The notes below the pieces were generated by a model. The model searched no databases. It saw only the letters and a list, made by a program, of their open reading frames with translations, and was not told where the DNA came from. 64,000 bases of DNA from JASLEW01 sp963732005 (GTDB lineage Bacteria; Acidobacteriota; Thermoanaerobaculia; Multivoradales; UBA5704). Shown piece by piece: positions 24,182-33,284 of the stretch. The DNA is taken from assembly GCA_963732005.1 (NCBI GenBank), contig CAVSXT010000003.1, positions 186,001 to 250,000 of the forward strand, in the 5' to 3' direction. A program made the translations under genes and the position numbers. Each line of letters opens with the position of its first letter. Positions within the stretch are counted from its first letter, which is position 1.

Positions 24182-27100
24182 ATGTTTGCGTTCCTGCATG
24201 AGATGAAGCAACCCGCGGTCCGCGGCGCGCTCGGCCGGCTCGGATCCGTTGCCGTCCTCGCCATCCTCGCCACCGCGGCGGCCGCCGTGCCGGCGCACGC
24301 CGCGCCGGCCACCGGCGCCGCTGCCGCACCGGCCACGGGCGCCGGCGCCACACCGGCCACCGGCGCCGCTGCCGCACCGGCCGCGCCGCCGGTCGCCACC
24401 GCGGCGGCCGCCGGTTCCACGCCCGCTACCGGCGCCGGGACGGTGGAGATCGACTCCTACTCGTTCGGCGGGCTCGCGGCGCGAGCCATCGGCCCGGCGG
24501 CGACCGGCGGCCGCATCGCGGCGATCGAGGCCGTGGCGGACGAGCCGCTGACCGTCTACGTCGGCGCCGCCGGCGGCGGCGTCTGGCGGTCGCGGGACGG
24601 CGGCACCACCTTCCATCCCGTCTTCGACGATCACGTCCAGTCGATCGGCGCCATCACCGTCGATCCCGCCAACGCCAAGACCGTATGGGTGGGTACCGGC
24701 GAGTCCTGGACCCGCAACAGCGTCGGGGTGGGCGACGGCATCTACCGCTCGACCGACGGCGGCGACCACTGGGAGCACATGGGCCTCGAGAGATCGGAGC
24801 GGATCGCCCGCATCCGGGTCGATCCCCATGACGGCAACGTCGTCTATGCCTGCGTCACCGGTCACCTGTGGGACGACAGCGAGGACCGCGGCGTCTACAA
24901 GACCACCGACGGCGGCAAGACCTGGAAACGGAAGCTGTACGTCAATCCCGGGACCGGCTGCTCGGACCTGGCGATGGATCCGCAGGAGCCGCGCATCCTC
25001 TACGCCGGCATGTGGCAGTTCCGCCGTTACCCCTGGGCCTTTCGCTCCGGTGGCCCGGGCAGCGACCTCTACAAGAGCACCGACGGCGGCGAGACCTGGC
25101 GGCCGCTGACCCGCGGCCTGCCGGCCGGGCAGAAGGGACGCATCGCGGTGGCGATCGCGCCGTCGCGCTCGGCGGTGGTCTACGCCCTGGTCGAGAGCCG
25201 CAACACCGCGCTCTACCGCTCCGACGACACCGGCGAGACCTGGACCGAGGTCAACTCCTCGTTCAACGTCCAGGTGCGGCCGTTCTACTTCGCGCGGATC
25301 GTCGTCGATCCGGCCGATTTCAACACCGTCTACAAGCCCGGGCTGTTCCTGACCGTGAGCACCGACGGCGGCAAGTCGTTCAGCTCGCCGTTCTCCGGCG
25401 GCGGCCCTGGCGGCCCGCACAGCGATCACCACGCCCTGTGGATCAACCCGAAGAACCCGCACCAGATGCTGCTGGGCACCGACGGCGGCGTCTACCTGTC
25501 GTTGGATCAGGCGCATACCTGGCGCTACCTCAAGGCCCTGCCGGTGTCGCAGTTCTACGAGGTGAGCTTCGACATGGCGCAGCCCTACGACGTCTACGGC
25601 GGGCTGCAGGACAACGGCTCGTGGACGGGGCCCTCGCGTGGCGCCGGCGGCGGCATCACCAACGACGAGTGGCACAACATCGGCGGCGGCGACGGCTTCT
25701 ACGCGGTGAGCGACCCCGCCGATCCCGACGTCGTCTACGTCGAGTTCCAGGGCGGACATGCGTCCCGCATGTCGCTGGCGACGCGGACCAGCAAGGACAT
25801 CCAGCCGCTGCCCGGCACCGGCGATCCCGAGCTGCGCTACAACTGGGACACCCCGATCGTCGTCAGCCCGACGCGGCCGGGCACGGTGTACATCGGCAGC
25901 CAGTTCCTGTTCCGTTCGCGCGACCGCGGCGACTCGTGGGAACGCATCTCGCCCGATCTGACCACCAACGATCCGCACAAGCAGCAGCAGGGCACCTCGG
26001 GCGGCCTGAGCATCGACAATTCGAGCGCCGAGACCTACACCACCATCTTCGCCATCGCCGAGTCGCCCAGGGACGCCAACGTGATCTGGGTGGGGACCGA
26101 CGACGGCAACCTGCAGCTGACCCGCGACGGCGGCGCTTCCTGGGCCAACGTCGGGCGCGCCATCCCGGGCCTGCCGCCGGGCACCTGGGTGTCGAAGATC
26201 GAGGCCAGCCGCCGCGACGCCGCGACCGCCTTCGCGACCTTCGACAACCATGCCAACGGCGACATGAAGACTTACCTCTTCAAGACGGTGGACTTCGGCA
26301 AGACCTGGCAGTCGCTGGCCGGGCCGGGCGTCGCCGGTTTCGCGCACGTGGTGCGCCAGGACCTCGAGAACCCCGACCTGCTGTTCCTGGGCACCGAGGC
26401 CGGCCTGTTCATCTCGATCGACGGCGGCGGGCACTGGGCGCGCTTCACCGGCAACCTGCCGCCGGTTGCGGTGTGGGACGTGCAGATCCAGCCCCGCGAA
26501 TCGGACCTGATCATCGCCACCCACGGGCGGGGCATCTACATCCTCGACGACATCACGCCGCTGCGCAAGCTGACCCCGGAGGTACTCGCCGCCGACCTGG
26601 CGTTGCTGCCCTCGAAGCCGGCATCGATGGTGCTGCCGGTCTTCCTGCAAGCGTTCCCCGGGGACGAAGAGTTCGTCGGCGCCAACCCCGAGGAGGCGGC
26701 CTCGATCTGCTACTACCTCAAGAAGCGGCACATCCTGGGCGAGCTCAAGGTCGAGATCTACGACGCCGACGGCAAGCTGCTCTCGACCCTGCCGGGCGGC
26801 AAGCGCCGCGGCATCAACCGCGTCGCCTGGCCGATGCGGCTGAGCGGTCCCAAGCTGCCGCCGGCGAACTCGCTGATCGTCGACCAGCCGGCCCTGTTCA
26901 TCGGACCGCGGGTGCTGCCGGGCACCTACTCGGTGAAGCTGATCGACGGCGACCGGACCTTCACCACCCAGGTCAGCCTGACGGCGGACCCGCGCTCGAA
27001 GGACACCGACGAGGATCGGGCGCTGCAGCACCGCACCGTGATGACCCTGGTCGACATGCTGGGGGACCTCACCTATACCGCCGACGCGCTGGTGGACGTG

Positions 27101-27610
27101 CGTGACCAGGCGCGGCAGCGCGCCGCCAGCCTGGCGGGCGGCGCGCCGCTGCGTCGCGAGCTCACGCGCCTGGCGGATCAGCTCGACGCCCTGCACCAGC
27201 AGCTGGTGGCGACCCACGAGGGCGGCTGGCTCTCCGGCGAGGAGGAGCTGCGCGAGAAGATGGGCAGCCTCTATGGGTCGGTCAACGGTTTCGAGGGCCG
27301 GCCAACCCGCTCGCAGCTCGACCAGGTGAAGGTGGTCAAGGCGCGGCTCGACGACATCGCCGCCCGCGTCGACGCCGTCGAGAAGGGGCCGCTGGCGCAG
27401 GTCAACCGCGGTCTGGCGGCGGCGAAGCAGCCGCCGATCGTGGTGCTGGACCGCAAGGCCTGGGATAAGAAGCAGGAGGCGAGCGGCGGCGCGGGAGGCA
27501 AGCTCGACCCGCGCGCGCTGGCGGTGATGCCGTGGGGCATCGGCCGGCTATGGCAGGCGCTGGACAAGGCAGGCATGCCCCGAGCCCAGGAGGGAGCGGC
27601 AGGCGACTGA
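24182..27610 (+). CDS. exported BNR/YVTN propeller protein (glycosyl-hydrolase-like)
   Basis: A 1,142-residue protein. A signal peptide (residues 1-40) is followed by an Ala/Thr/Pro/Gly repeat region (about 40-85). Residues about 95-800 form two beta-propellers built of WxRSxDGGTTW-type blades: GVWRSRDGGTTF, YRSTDGGDHW, YKTTDGGKTW, FRSRDRGDSW and others. The last 330 residues contain a FlgD/Ig-like strand domain and a helical tail. Similar large propellers are common in Acidobacteriota and Bacteroidota, usually annotated as sortilin-like or glycosyl hydrolases with no proven activity. The ATG at 24182 follows GAAGGAGGGG. Confidence 0.9.
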   Translation: MFAFLHEMKQPAVRGALGRLGSVAVLAILATAAAAVPAHAAPATGAAAAPATGAGATPATGAAAAPAAPPVATAAAAGSTPATGAGTVEIDSYSFGGLAARAIGPAATGGRIAAIEAVADEPLTVYVGAAGGGVWRSRDGGTTFHPVFDDHVQSIGAITVDPANAKTVWVGTGESWTRNSVGVGDGIYRSTDGGDHWEHMGLERSERIARIRVDPHDGNVVYACVTGHLWDDSEDRGVYKTTDGGKTWKRKLYVNPGTGCSDLAMDPQEPRILYAGMWQFRRYPWAFRSGGPGSDLYKSTDGGETWRPLTRGLPAGQKGRIAVAIAPSRSAVVYALVESRNTALYRSDDTGETWTEVNSSFNVQVRPFYFARIVVDPADFNTVYKPGLFLTVSTDGGKSFSSPFSGGGPGGPHSDHHALWINPKNPHQMLLGTDGGVYLSLDQAHTWRYLKALPVSQFYEVSFDMAQPYDVYGGLQDNGSWTGPSRGAGGGITNDEWHNIGGGDGFYAVSDPADPDVVYVEFQGGHASRMSLATRTSKDIQPLPGTGDPELRYNWDTPIVVSPTRPGTVYIGSQFLFRSRDRGDSWERISPDLTTNDPHKQQQGTSGGLSIDNSSAETYTTIFAIAESPRDANVIWVGTDDGNLQLTRDGGASWANVGRAIPGLPPGTWVSKIEASRRDAATAFATFDNHANGDMKTYLFKTVDFGKTWQSLAGPGVAGFAHVVRQDLENPDLLFLGTEAGLFISIDGGGHWARFTGNLPPVAVWDVQIQPRESDLIIATHGRGIYILDDITPLRKLTPEVLAADLALLPSKPASMVLPVFLQAFPGDEEFVGANPEEAASICYYLKKRHILGELKVEIYDADGKLLSTLPGGKRRGINRVAWPMRLSGPKLPPANSLIVDQPALFIGPRVLPGTYSVKLIDGDRTFTTQVSLTADPRSKDTDEDRALQHRTVMTLVDMLGDLTYTADALVDVRDQARQRAASLAGGAPLRRELTRLADQLDALHQQLVATHEGGWLSGEEELREKMGSLYGSVNGFEGRPTRSQLDQVKVVKARLDDIAARVDAVEKGPLAQVNRGLAAAKQPPIVVLDRKAWDKKQEASGGAGGKLDPRALAVMPWGIGRLWQALDKAGMPRAQEGAAGD

Positions 27611-27694
27611 GACGAGTCTCCAACAAGAGGGGCCTGGGCGCCCCCTTCCGACCAAGGGAGATGCCGCGGTGGGATTCGGGGGCGAACGGATACG

Positions 27695-27725
27695 AAAAGG
27701 GGGACCGGTCGGTCCCCCTTTTTTT
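27695..27725. terminator. bidirectional intrinsic terminator
   Basis: A 12-bp stem with a four-base loop is flanked by AAAA on one side and a run of seven T on the other, so it can stop transcription from both directions. It lies between the convergent propeller gene and rpsU and ends three bases before the rpsU stop codon. Confidence 0.9.
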
Positions 27726-27727
27726 GG

Positions 27728-27937
27728 CTACGCCAGACCCTGACGGCGCTCTTCGGCCAGCTTGCGCAGGATCTTCTTGCGCGCCTGGACTGCCTTGCGC
27801 TTGCGCTTGACCGAAGGCTTCTCGAAGTGCTGCCGCTTCCTGAGCTCGGTCAATATCCCCGACTTCTCGACCTTGCGCTTGAACCGGCGGAGGGCATTCT
27901 CGAAGCTCTCCTCCTCGCGCACGTGAACCACGGGCAT
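27728..27937 (-). CDS. rpsU: 30S ribosomal protein S21
   Basis: A 69-residue basic protein that matches bS21 over its full length. MPVVHVREEESFENALRRFKRKVEKSG is the conserved start, the middle contains LRKRQHFEKPSVKRKRK, and the remainder is a Lys/Arg helix. bS21 helps start translation and contacts the anti-Shine-Dalgarno region of 16S rRNA. The start follows GAGGTGAG. It is convergent with the propeller gene, and their shared bidirectional terminator directly follows its stop. Confidence 0.97.
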   Translation of the reverse strand: MPVVHVREEESFENALRRFKRKVEKSGILTELRKRQHFEKPSVKRKRKAVQARKKILRKLAEERRQGLA

Positions 27938-28028
27938 TTCGCACTCACCTCTCTTCTATGCCAGATTTGCTGCCGGCGGCCCAAACAGGGACACCGGGCC
28001 GCAATCATCGCTCAAGCGCTGGGTCGAG

Positions 28029-29822
28029 TCAAGCGGAAAGCGGGCTTGGTGGTGGGGTATTGGCCCCACTACCACTGGCCAGCGTCTCGACGCGGCGGGC
28101 AAGGGCTTCGAGGCGGCCGGCGAGGCGGGCGAGACCCTCGCCCGCTGCCTCGAGCCTCCCGCGCTCGGCACGGATGAAGCGCGTGTAGGGAGCGATCGCC
28201 TCGGCGATGCGGCGCAGGCTGCGCTCGAGCTCGCGGTCGAACTGACCGGTGAGCGCCGCGATCAGTTGCTCGCGGAGGGCGGCGATCTGCGCTCGCAGAT
28301 CGCGCTTGGCGGCCTGCCGCCGGCTGGGGATGATGAACAGGCCGAGCACCGCCACGGCGCCTGCCGCCAGCACGCCGGTGGCGTCGGCGGCGGCGCCGGC
28401 CAGGACGTGTGCGAGGAGCGCGCCGAGGCCGATCGCTCCCACTTCCACCAGGGCGGTCGAGGCGACCGCTCCCTGCACCGCCTCGGCCAGCCGGGTGGAC
28501 TCGCCCTCCTGGTCGTACCGCTCGACCGCGTCCTGCGCCGCCCGGCCGACGCTGTCGAGCAGCCGCGAGCGATCGAGCTCGAAGGCGCCGCCGACCTGGC
28601 CGACGATGCGCCCGGGGTGCAGCTGGCGCCGCTGGCCCACATGCTCCATCACCGCCTGCCACTGGCGCAGGTCGGCGCCCACCATCCAGTCGATCACCTC
28701 CTGGACGCGGCGGGCGATCACCTGTGGCGCGTCCGCGACCACCTGCGCGACGAACGCCGCCTTGACGCGCGGCTTGTTGAGCAGGTCGAAGACCCGCCCC
28801 AGGCGCAGGGTGTCGTCGAAGAACCGCATGCCGCGGGCTTCGAACTCCTGCAGCACGCCGGCGACGTCGGCCAGGCGGAACCGGAACTCGCGCGCCATGT
28901 CCTCGCGATACAGCGCCAGCTGGCGCTCGACGTCGTCGATGGCGGCGACGTCGCCGGCGAGCAGGGTCAGGCCGGCCGCCGCCGCTTCGCGATAGCGCCT
29001 GGCCAGGCGGCCGGCGATGCCCAGCGGGTTGAGCAGCTTGAGGCGCAGGCGCTCGGTCTCGTCGAGGGTGTCGGCGACATAGCGCTCGAGGTCGGCGAAG
29101 CGGCTGGCGGCGGCGAGCGCGGCGTCGCCCCCGGCCTTGGCGCGCAGCGCCTGGCGCGCCGAGATCGGGAAGACCTCGGGCGCGGCGCCGAGCAGCGCGG
29201 CGGCGTGCTCGGCGACGAAGGCGCGGACCTCGTCCACCGCCGCGGCGCTTTCCAGGATGTCGATCTTGTTGATCACCACCACGATCTTCTTGCCCCACTC
29301 GCGGATGGCCTGCAGGAAGGCGCGCTCGCTCTCGGTGAACGGGCGGTCGGCGGAGGTCACGAACAGCACCAGGTCCGAGCGCGGCACGAACTCGCGGCTG
29401 ATCGCCTCGTGCTGGCGGTGGATGGCGTTGGTGCCGGGGGTGTCGACGATGTGGATCTCCCGCAGCAGGTCGAGCGGGGCGGTCACGACGTCGATGGCCG
29501 CGTCTCCCTGCAGGCCGCCGGCGGCGGCTGGTGAGGCCGGGCCGTAGCGCAGCAGCTGGATACGGGTGGTGGTCGGGGTGACCCCCTCGGCGAGGAGCGG
29601 GCTGCCCACCAGGGCGTTGATGAAGGCGCTCTTGCCGGCGTTGAACTCGCCTGCCACCACCAGCAGGAAGAGCTCGTCGAGCTGCAGCGCCGAGTGCCGC
29701 AGCGTTTGCAGATCCTCGGCCGTGGCATCGCAGGTCGCCAGCAGCTCGCTCAGCTCGGCCAGCAGCCGCCGCTCCTCGGCCAGCAGCTCGTCCTGTGCGA
29801 CGTCGAGGATACGCCTCAGCAT
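28029..29822 (-). CDS. dynamin-like GTPase
   Basis: A 597-residue bacterial dynamin-like protein. Its P-loop is GEFNAGKSAF (residues 58-67); the DTPG motif IVDTPGTNAIH lies near 132 and the specificity motif NKIDIL near 183. The remainder is long and helical, with a two-helix membrane hairpin around residues 455-505 (LGALLAHVLAGAAADATGVLAAGAVAVLGLFIIP). These GTPases remodel or repair membranes. The ATG at 29820-29822 keeps the usual short N-terminal helix. It reads toward rpsU on the same strand. Confidence 0.9.
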   Translation of the reverse strand: MLRRILDVAQDELLAEERRLLAELSELLATCDATAEDLQTLRHSALQLDELFLLVVAGEFNAGKSAFINALVGSPLLAEGVTPTTTRIQLLRYGPASPAAAGGLQGDAAIDVVTAPLDLLREIHIVDTPGTNAIHRQHEAISREFVPRSDLVLFVTSADRPFTESERAFLQAIREWGKKIVVVINKIDILESAAAVDEVRAFVAEHAAALLGAAPEVFPISARQALRAKAGGDAALAAASRFADLERYVADTLDETERLRLKLLNPLGIAGRLARRYREAAAAGLTLLAGDVAAIDDVERQLALYREDMAREFRFRLADVAGVLQEFEARGMRFFDDTLRLGRVFDLLNKPRVKAAFVAQVVADAPQVIARRVQEVIDWMVGADLRQWQAVMEHVGQRRQLHPGRIVGQVGGAFELDRSRLLDSVGRAAQDAVERYDQEGESTRLAEAVQGAVASTALVEVGAIGLGALLAHVLAGAAADATGVLAAGAVAVLGLFIIPSRRQAAKRDLRAQIAALREQLIAALTGQFDRELERSLRRIAEAIAPYTRFIRAERGRLEAAGEGLARLAGRLEALARRVETLASGSGANTPPPSPLSA

Positions 29823-29906
29823 GGCCGCTCGCGCCCTCCCGGAGGCACGTTAGCACAGCCGGTCCGCGGTGCCCGGCCGCCGCGCGGTGGCCCGGCCGGG
29901 CGCGCG

Positions 29907-30857
29907 CTACTCGCCCGTCGGGTCTCCGTCCGCGGCGGGTTTTTCGGGCTGCTGCGCCGGCGGTGTTGGCGATGCAGGCGATGCGGGCGATGTTGGCGAT
30001 TTAGGCGATGTTGGCGGCTCTTGCCGGGTTGGCGGGACGGGTGGCCTGGCGGCGGTGGCCGCGGTGGCCGCGGCGGTGGCCGCGGTGGCGGCGACGGCGT
30101 TCCAATCGCAGTAGTAGACGAGCAGCTGGCCTTGGCGTTTCTCGAACCAGACCGCCGCCGCGGCGCCGCCCGCATCCTTGGGATAGAACCAGCCGACCAC
30201 GCCCTTGTCGGGATAGCCCCGGATGTCGTTCGCGTTCGGCGGCCCGAGGGCGGCCCGGACCTGGTCGCCGGTCATGCCGGGCGACGCGAGAGCGAAGCGC
30301 TCGACGGTGACATAGCGCGCCGCCCGCGCGTGGGCCAGCTCCTCGCGCAAACGAGGGTTCTGGGGATCCGTGGCCAGCGCCGCCTCGTAGATCTCGCAGG
30401 CGCGCCGGTAGTCGCCGGCGCGGGTCATGAACTGGTGCGCGACGACGATCTCCTCGTCGCTCTCCATGCGGATGGCGGCGAGCTGCCGCGCCGAGAGGGC
30501 CGCGCCTTCGATCGGCGGGTCGGCGTTGATGTAGGCGACCAGGCGGCGCCCGAGCTGCACCGTCCCGGCGTCGACCTCGCGGCTGAGCTGCTCACGGGGC
30601 GAGGGTGTGCCCTGGGCGCCGCCCGCCGCGGGTGGCGCCGCGGGTCCGCCGAGAGCGTCGAGCCGGCTCCGCTCGGCGTCGAGCTGGTGCTTGGCCGCTT
30701 GCAGCCAGGTCCACTCCGCCTCGTCGCCGAGGCGCGCTCCCCGCCTGGGCTCGGCCTCGCCGCGGCAACCGGCGGCCGCCAGCGCGGCGGCAAGGAGAGC
30801 GGCGAGGACGGCGGCACGCAGCGCCGCGACCACGGCCCGCATCGCCGGCCGCGCCAT
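29907..30857 (-). CDS. lipoprotein with TPR-like and SmpA/BamE-like regions and a repetitive tail
   Basis: A 316-residue protein. A signal peptide with a lipobox (ALAAAGC, about residues 25-31) is followed by a helical TPR-like segment (HQFMTRAGDYRRACEIYEAALATDPQNPRLREELAHA). A BamE/SmpA-like motif then reads ASPGMTGDQVRAALGPPNANDIRGYPDKGVVGWFYPK. The C-terminal 60 residues are low-complexity Ala/Thr and then Pro/Ser/Thr repeats encoded by nine-base units (about 29965-30112). ATG 30857 has no clear ribosome-binding site, and ATG 30842 is an alternative. It may be an outer-membrane assembly or cell-wall-binding lipoprotein. The family is not recognised with certainty. Confidence 0.7.
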   Translation of the reverse strand: MARPAMRAVVAALRAAVLAALLAAALAAAGCRGEAEPRRGARLGDEAEWTWLQAAKHQLDAERSRLDALGGPAAPPAAGGAQGTPSPREQLSREVDAGTVQLGRRLVAYINADPPIEGAALSARQLAAIRMESDEEIVVAHQFMTRAGDYRRACEIYEAALATDPQNPRLREELAHARAARYVTVERFALASPGMTGDQVRAALGPPNANDIRGYPDKGVVGWFYPKDAGGAAAAVWFEKRQGQLLVYYCDWNAVAATAATAAATAATAARPPVPPTRQEPPTSPKSPTSPASPASPTPPAQQPEKPAADGDPTGE

Positions 30858-31087
30858 GGCGGCGCTCCGCCGCCGAGCGTCGAAGCGGTGACGAAGGGTC
30901 CGGTCCTGCCGGCGGAGGGGGTGATCGCTGCGTGGCCACATACTGCTGCGGCTGGCCAAGGTAGCACAGCGCCGGAGATCCCGCCAAGCCTTCAGCCGGT
31001 CGCCAACCACTCCCCGGGCATCCCGGGGCCCAACCGTGGCGCGGGGTCTAAGCCTTGATCTGACAGGGCTTTTGCGCCTTCGGCGCC

Positions 31088-31116
31088 TTGACACGGCGGA
31101 ACTGCTACCGAATAAT
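31088..31116 (+). promoter_or_regulatory. near-consensus sigma-70 promoter in a 349-base gap
   Basis: TTGACA (31088-31093), exactly 17 bases, then AATAAT (31111-31116). It lies 90 bases upstream of the GAF-like gene and should drive that gene and the following transglycosylase operon from about 31123. The rest of the gap between the lipoprotein and this gene (30858-31206) holds no convincing ORF, RNA or terminator. Confidence 0.75.
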
Positions 31117-31206
31117 GAAGTTCCTTTAGAACGCGGCAAGGACGGCAGCTGACGACGAGACCCTGCGGACCCTGAAGGCCCTGCGTGCAGTGGCGGAGAA
31201 CCGAGG

Positions 31207-33276
31207 ATGTCCTTTGTAGAAAAGGTCGAGCAATTGAACCGGGAGATCGGCGCCACGTTCGACCGCGCCGTTTCGTCCCTTCGCCATGAGCTGCAGGATC
31301 GCCTGCGCGAGACCCACCAGGAGCTGGATCGGAAGATCGACGCCTTCTCGCCGCCGCTGCCGGTGCTGGCGCACGAGGATCTGGCGCCGGCTGCCGAACA
31401 GGTCCGCGGCGAGGCGCGCGCCGGCGCTTTCGACGAGCTGAGGGACGCTTTCGCGGCGCTCGACCGTGCGCGCAGCCAGTCGGCAGTGCTGGCGGCGTTG
31501 CTCGCCGGCGCCGGACGCTTTGCCGCCCGGGCCGCCATCCTCCTGTGGCGAGATGGCGAGCTGCGGGGTTGGGGCGGACAGGGATTTGCCGACTCCGAGC
31601 ACGCCTTGCGCGACCTGGCGCTGGTGCCGCCCGCAGGCAGCCCGTGGAGCCGGTTCGGCGGCCCTGGCGCAAACGTCGCAACCGTTGCGACCGAGGCGAC
31701 CCCGGCGAACCCTGCAACCCCGGCGACCCCGGCAACCCCGGCGACCCCGGCAACCCCGGCGACCCCGGCAGACACCGCGACCCAGCTTTCGGCGGCGGAC
31801 TGCGCGGTGCTCTGCGGGAGGATCGAGAGCCCGGTGCCGGCGCAGGGTTTCCTGGTCCCGCTGGTGCTGCGCGATCGGATCGTCGCCCTGCTCTATGCCG
31901 ATCAGCCGGCGGCGCCCGGTCAGACGCCAGCCGGTGTCTTGCCGGCCTTGCAGAGCCTGGTCTACGTCGCGGCGCTGGCGATCGAGTCGCTGCCGTTCCG
32001 GCAGCGCGACGCCACCTCGACTCTCTCAACTCTCGGGGAACCGGGGACGGCAGGCCCGAAGCTGGCTCCGCCCCCGACGCCGGATGCGAGCGGCGAGATC
32101 CAGCCTGCTCGGGCCACATCCCAGCCATCCCAGCCGGCGGCGGCCCAGCCGCCCCAGCCAGCGGCGGCCCAGCCGCCCGAACCAGTGGCGGCTCAGCCGC
32201 CCCAGCCAGATACCGCGGGCGACAGCCGGCCAACCGCGGCCTCTGCCGCCGGCGAGGCCGCCGAGCCTCGGCAGCACCTGGACGATACCGTCGAGACGCA
32301 GCGGCCGCGCCTGGCCCCCCCGCCTCCGGCAGCTCCGACCGTGGTGCCCCTGGCCGTGACCCCGGCTGCGCTCTACGACACACCCTCGGTGCCGCTGGCG
32401 CAGGAGACGGCGGAGCTACCGGCGCCGCGGCCGCTGCGGCCGGCGCGGGCCACGATCGAGACTTCCGCGGTCTCCCACGGCGCCTCTCCCTACTTCGAAG
32501 AGCCCGCCGCCAATGGCGGTGACACCGCCGGCACGGCCGGCGCCGCCACCGCCGATATGCCGCCGCTGCCGCCGGCCGCTCCCTTCGCTGCCCCAACGCC
32601 GGCCGCTGCCGCCGAGCTCGGCGAGGTCGCCGCGGTCGCTGCCGCTGCCGGCAGCGGCGCCGTCGCCGACGCGCCGGCCGCGGGTGCCACCGACAACGAG
32701 ACCGTGCTCTTGCCGCAAACCGTGCGGCGCGACGCCGACCCCTCGCCCGGCCCCATGATGGGAACCCTTCGCGCCGTGCCGCCCATGGCGACGCCCGCGG
32801 CGCCCCCGCCGCCGACGCCCCTGAGCACCGCCAGCCTGGGCGCTCAGCCGGTGGCCGTCCCGCCGCCAATTCCCTTCTCTCCTGCGGCTCCGGGAGCCGG
32901 CGCCTTCGAGCCGCTGCGCACCGGGCCGATCGGCTCCGGCACGCCGGAGGTGCGCCCGCCCACCGGCGTGCAGGGACCGGGCTGGGCGTTTGCCACCACC
33001 CGGCTGCAGCCGCCCTCGAGCGATGAGGCGTTGCACGAGGAGGCGCGGCGCCTGGCCCGCCTCCTGGTCAGCGAGATCAAGCTCTACAACGAAGAGCAGG
33101 TCGAGGCGGGGCGCCGCAATCGCGACATCTACGAGCGCCTGCGCGAGGACATCGACCGCTCGCGCCAGATGTACGAGGAACGGGTCGAGCCCCGCATCGT
33201 GAGATCGACCGACTACTTTTACCAGGAGCTGGTCCGGATTCTGGCGGCGGGAGATTCGAAAGCGTTGGGAATCTGA
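31207..33276 (+). CDS. GAF-like protein with long Pro/Ala-rich linker and coiled-coil end
   Basis: A 689-residue protein. An N-terminal coiled-coil (about 1-90) is followed by a GAF-like sensor domain (about residues 90-260) containing AAILLWRDGELRGWGG and FLVPLVLRDRIVALLYAD. A nine-base repeat encoding Thr-Pro-Ala (31699-31770) interrupts that domain. A roughly 350-residue Pro/Ala/Gln-rich linker leads to a conserved C-terminal helix (HEEARRLARLLVSEIKLYNEEQVEAGRR...IDRSRQMYEERV). No signal peptide is present. It starts an operon with a lytic transglycosylase 8 bases downstream and a sulfatase-fold lipoprotein. The function is unknown; a cytoplasmic sensor linked to envelope growth is inferred. 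Confidence 0.75.
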   Translation: MSFVEKVEQLNREIGATFDRAVSSLRHELQDRLRETHQELDRKIDAFSPPLPVLAHEDLAPAAEQVRGEARAGAFDELRDAFAALDRARSQSAVLAALLAGAGRFAARAAILLWRDGELRGWGGQGFADSEHALRDLALVPPAGSPWSRFGGPGANVATVATEATPANPATPATPATPATPATPATPADTATQLSAADCAVLCGRIESPVPAQGFLVPLVLRDRIVALLYADQPAAPGQTPAGVLPALQSLVYVAALAIESLPFRQRDATSTLSTLGEPGTAGPKLAPPPTPDASGEIQPARATSQPSQPAAAQPPQPAAAQPPEPVAAQPPQPDTAGDSRPTAASAAGEAAEPRQHLDDTVETQRPRLAPPPPAAPTVVPLAVTPAALYDTPSVPLAQETAELPAPRPLRPARATIETSAVSHGASPYFEEPAANGGDTAGTAGAATADMPPLPPAAPFAAPTPAAAAELGEVAAVAAAAGSGAVADAPAAGATDNETVLLPQTVRRDADPSPGPMMGTLRAVPPMATPAAPPPPTPLSTASLGAQPVAVPPPIPFSPAAPGAGAFEPLRTGPIGSGTPEVRPPTGVQGPGWAFATTRLQPPSSDEALHEEARRLARLLVSEIKLYNEEQVEAGRRNRDIYERLREDIDRSRQMYEERVEPRIVRSTDYFYQELVRILAAGDSKALGI
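31699..31770 (+). repeat. nine-base tandem repeat (Thr-Pro-Ala codons)
   Basis: Eight consecutive nine-base units of the form ACCCCGGCN (one unit diverged to Asn-Pro-Ala) lie inside the GAF-like coding sequence and encode (Thr/Asn-Pro-Ala)8. As multiples of three they allow length change without breaking the frame. Confidence 0.85.
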
Positions 33277-33284
33277 GCCGAAAA

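Noticed and set aside
23807..27217. 1,136-residue open frame antisense to the propeller gene
   Set aside because: It is a shadow of a GC-rich coding frame on the opposite strand and lacks domain motifs; the plus-strand propeller has a signal peptide, repeated blades and a ribosome-binding site.
31699..31770. Possible CRISPR or noncoding repeat array
   Set aside because: The units are nine bases without spacers and lie in frame inside a coding gene; no cas genes are present in the window.
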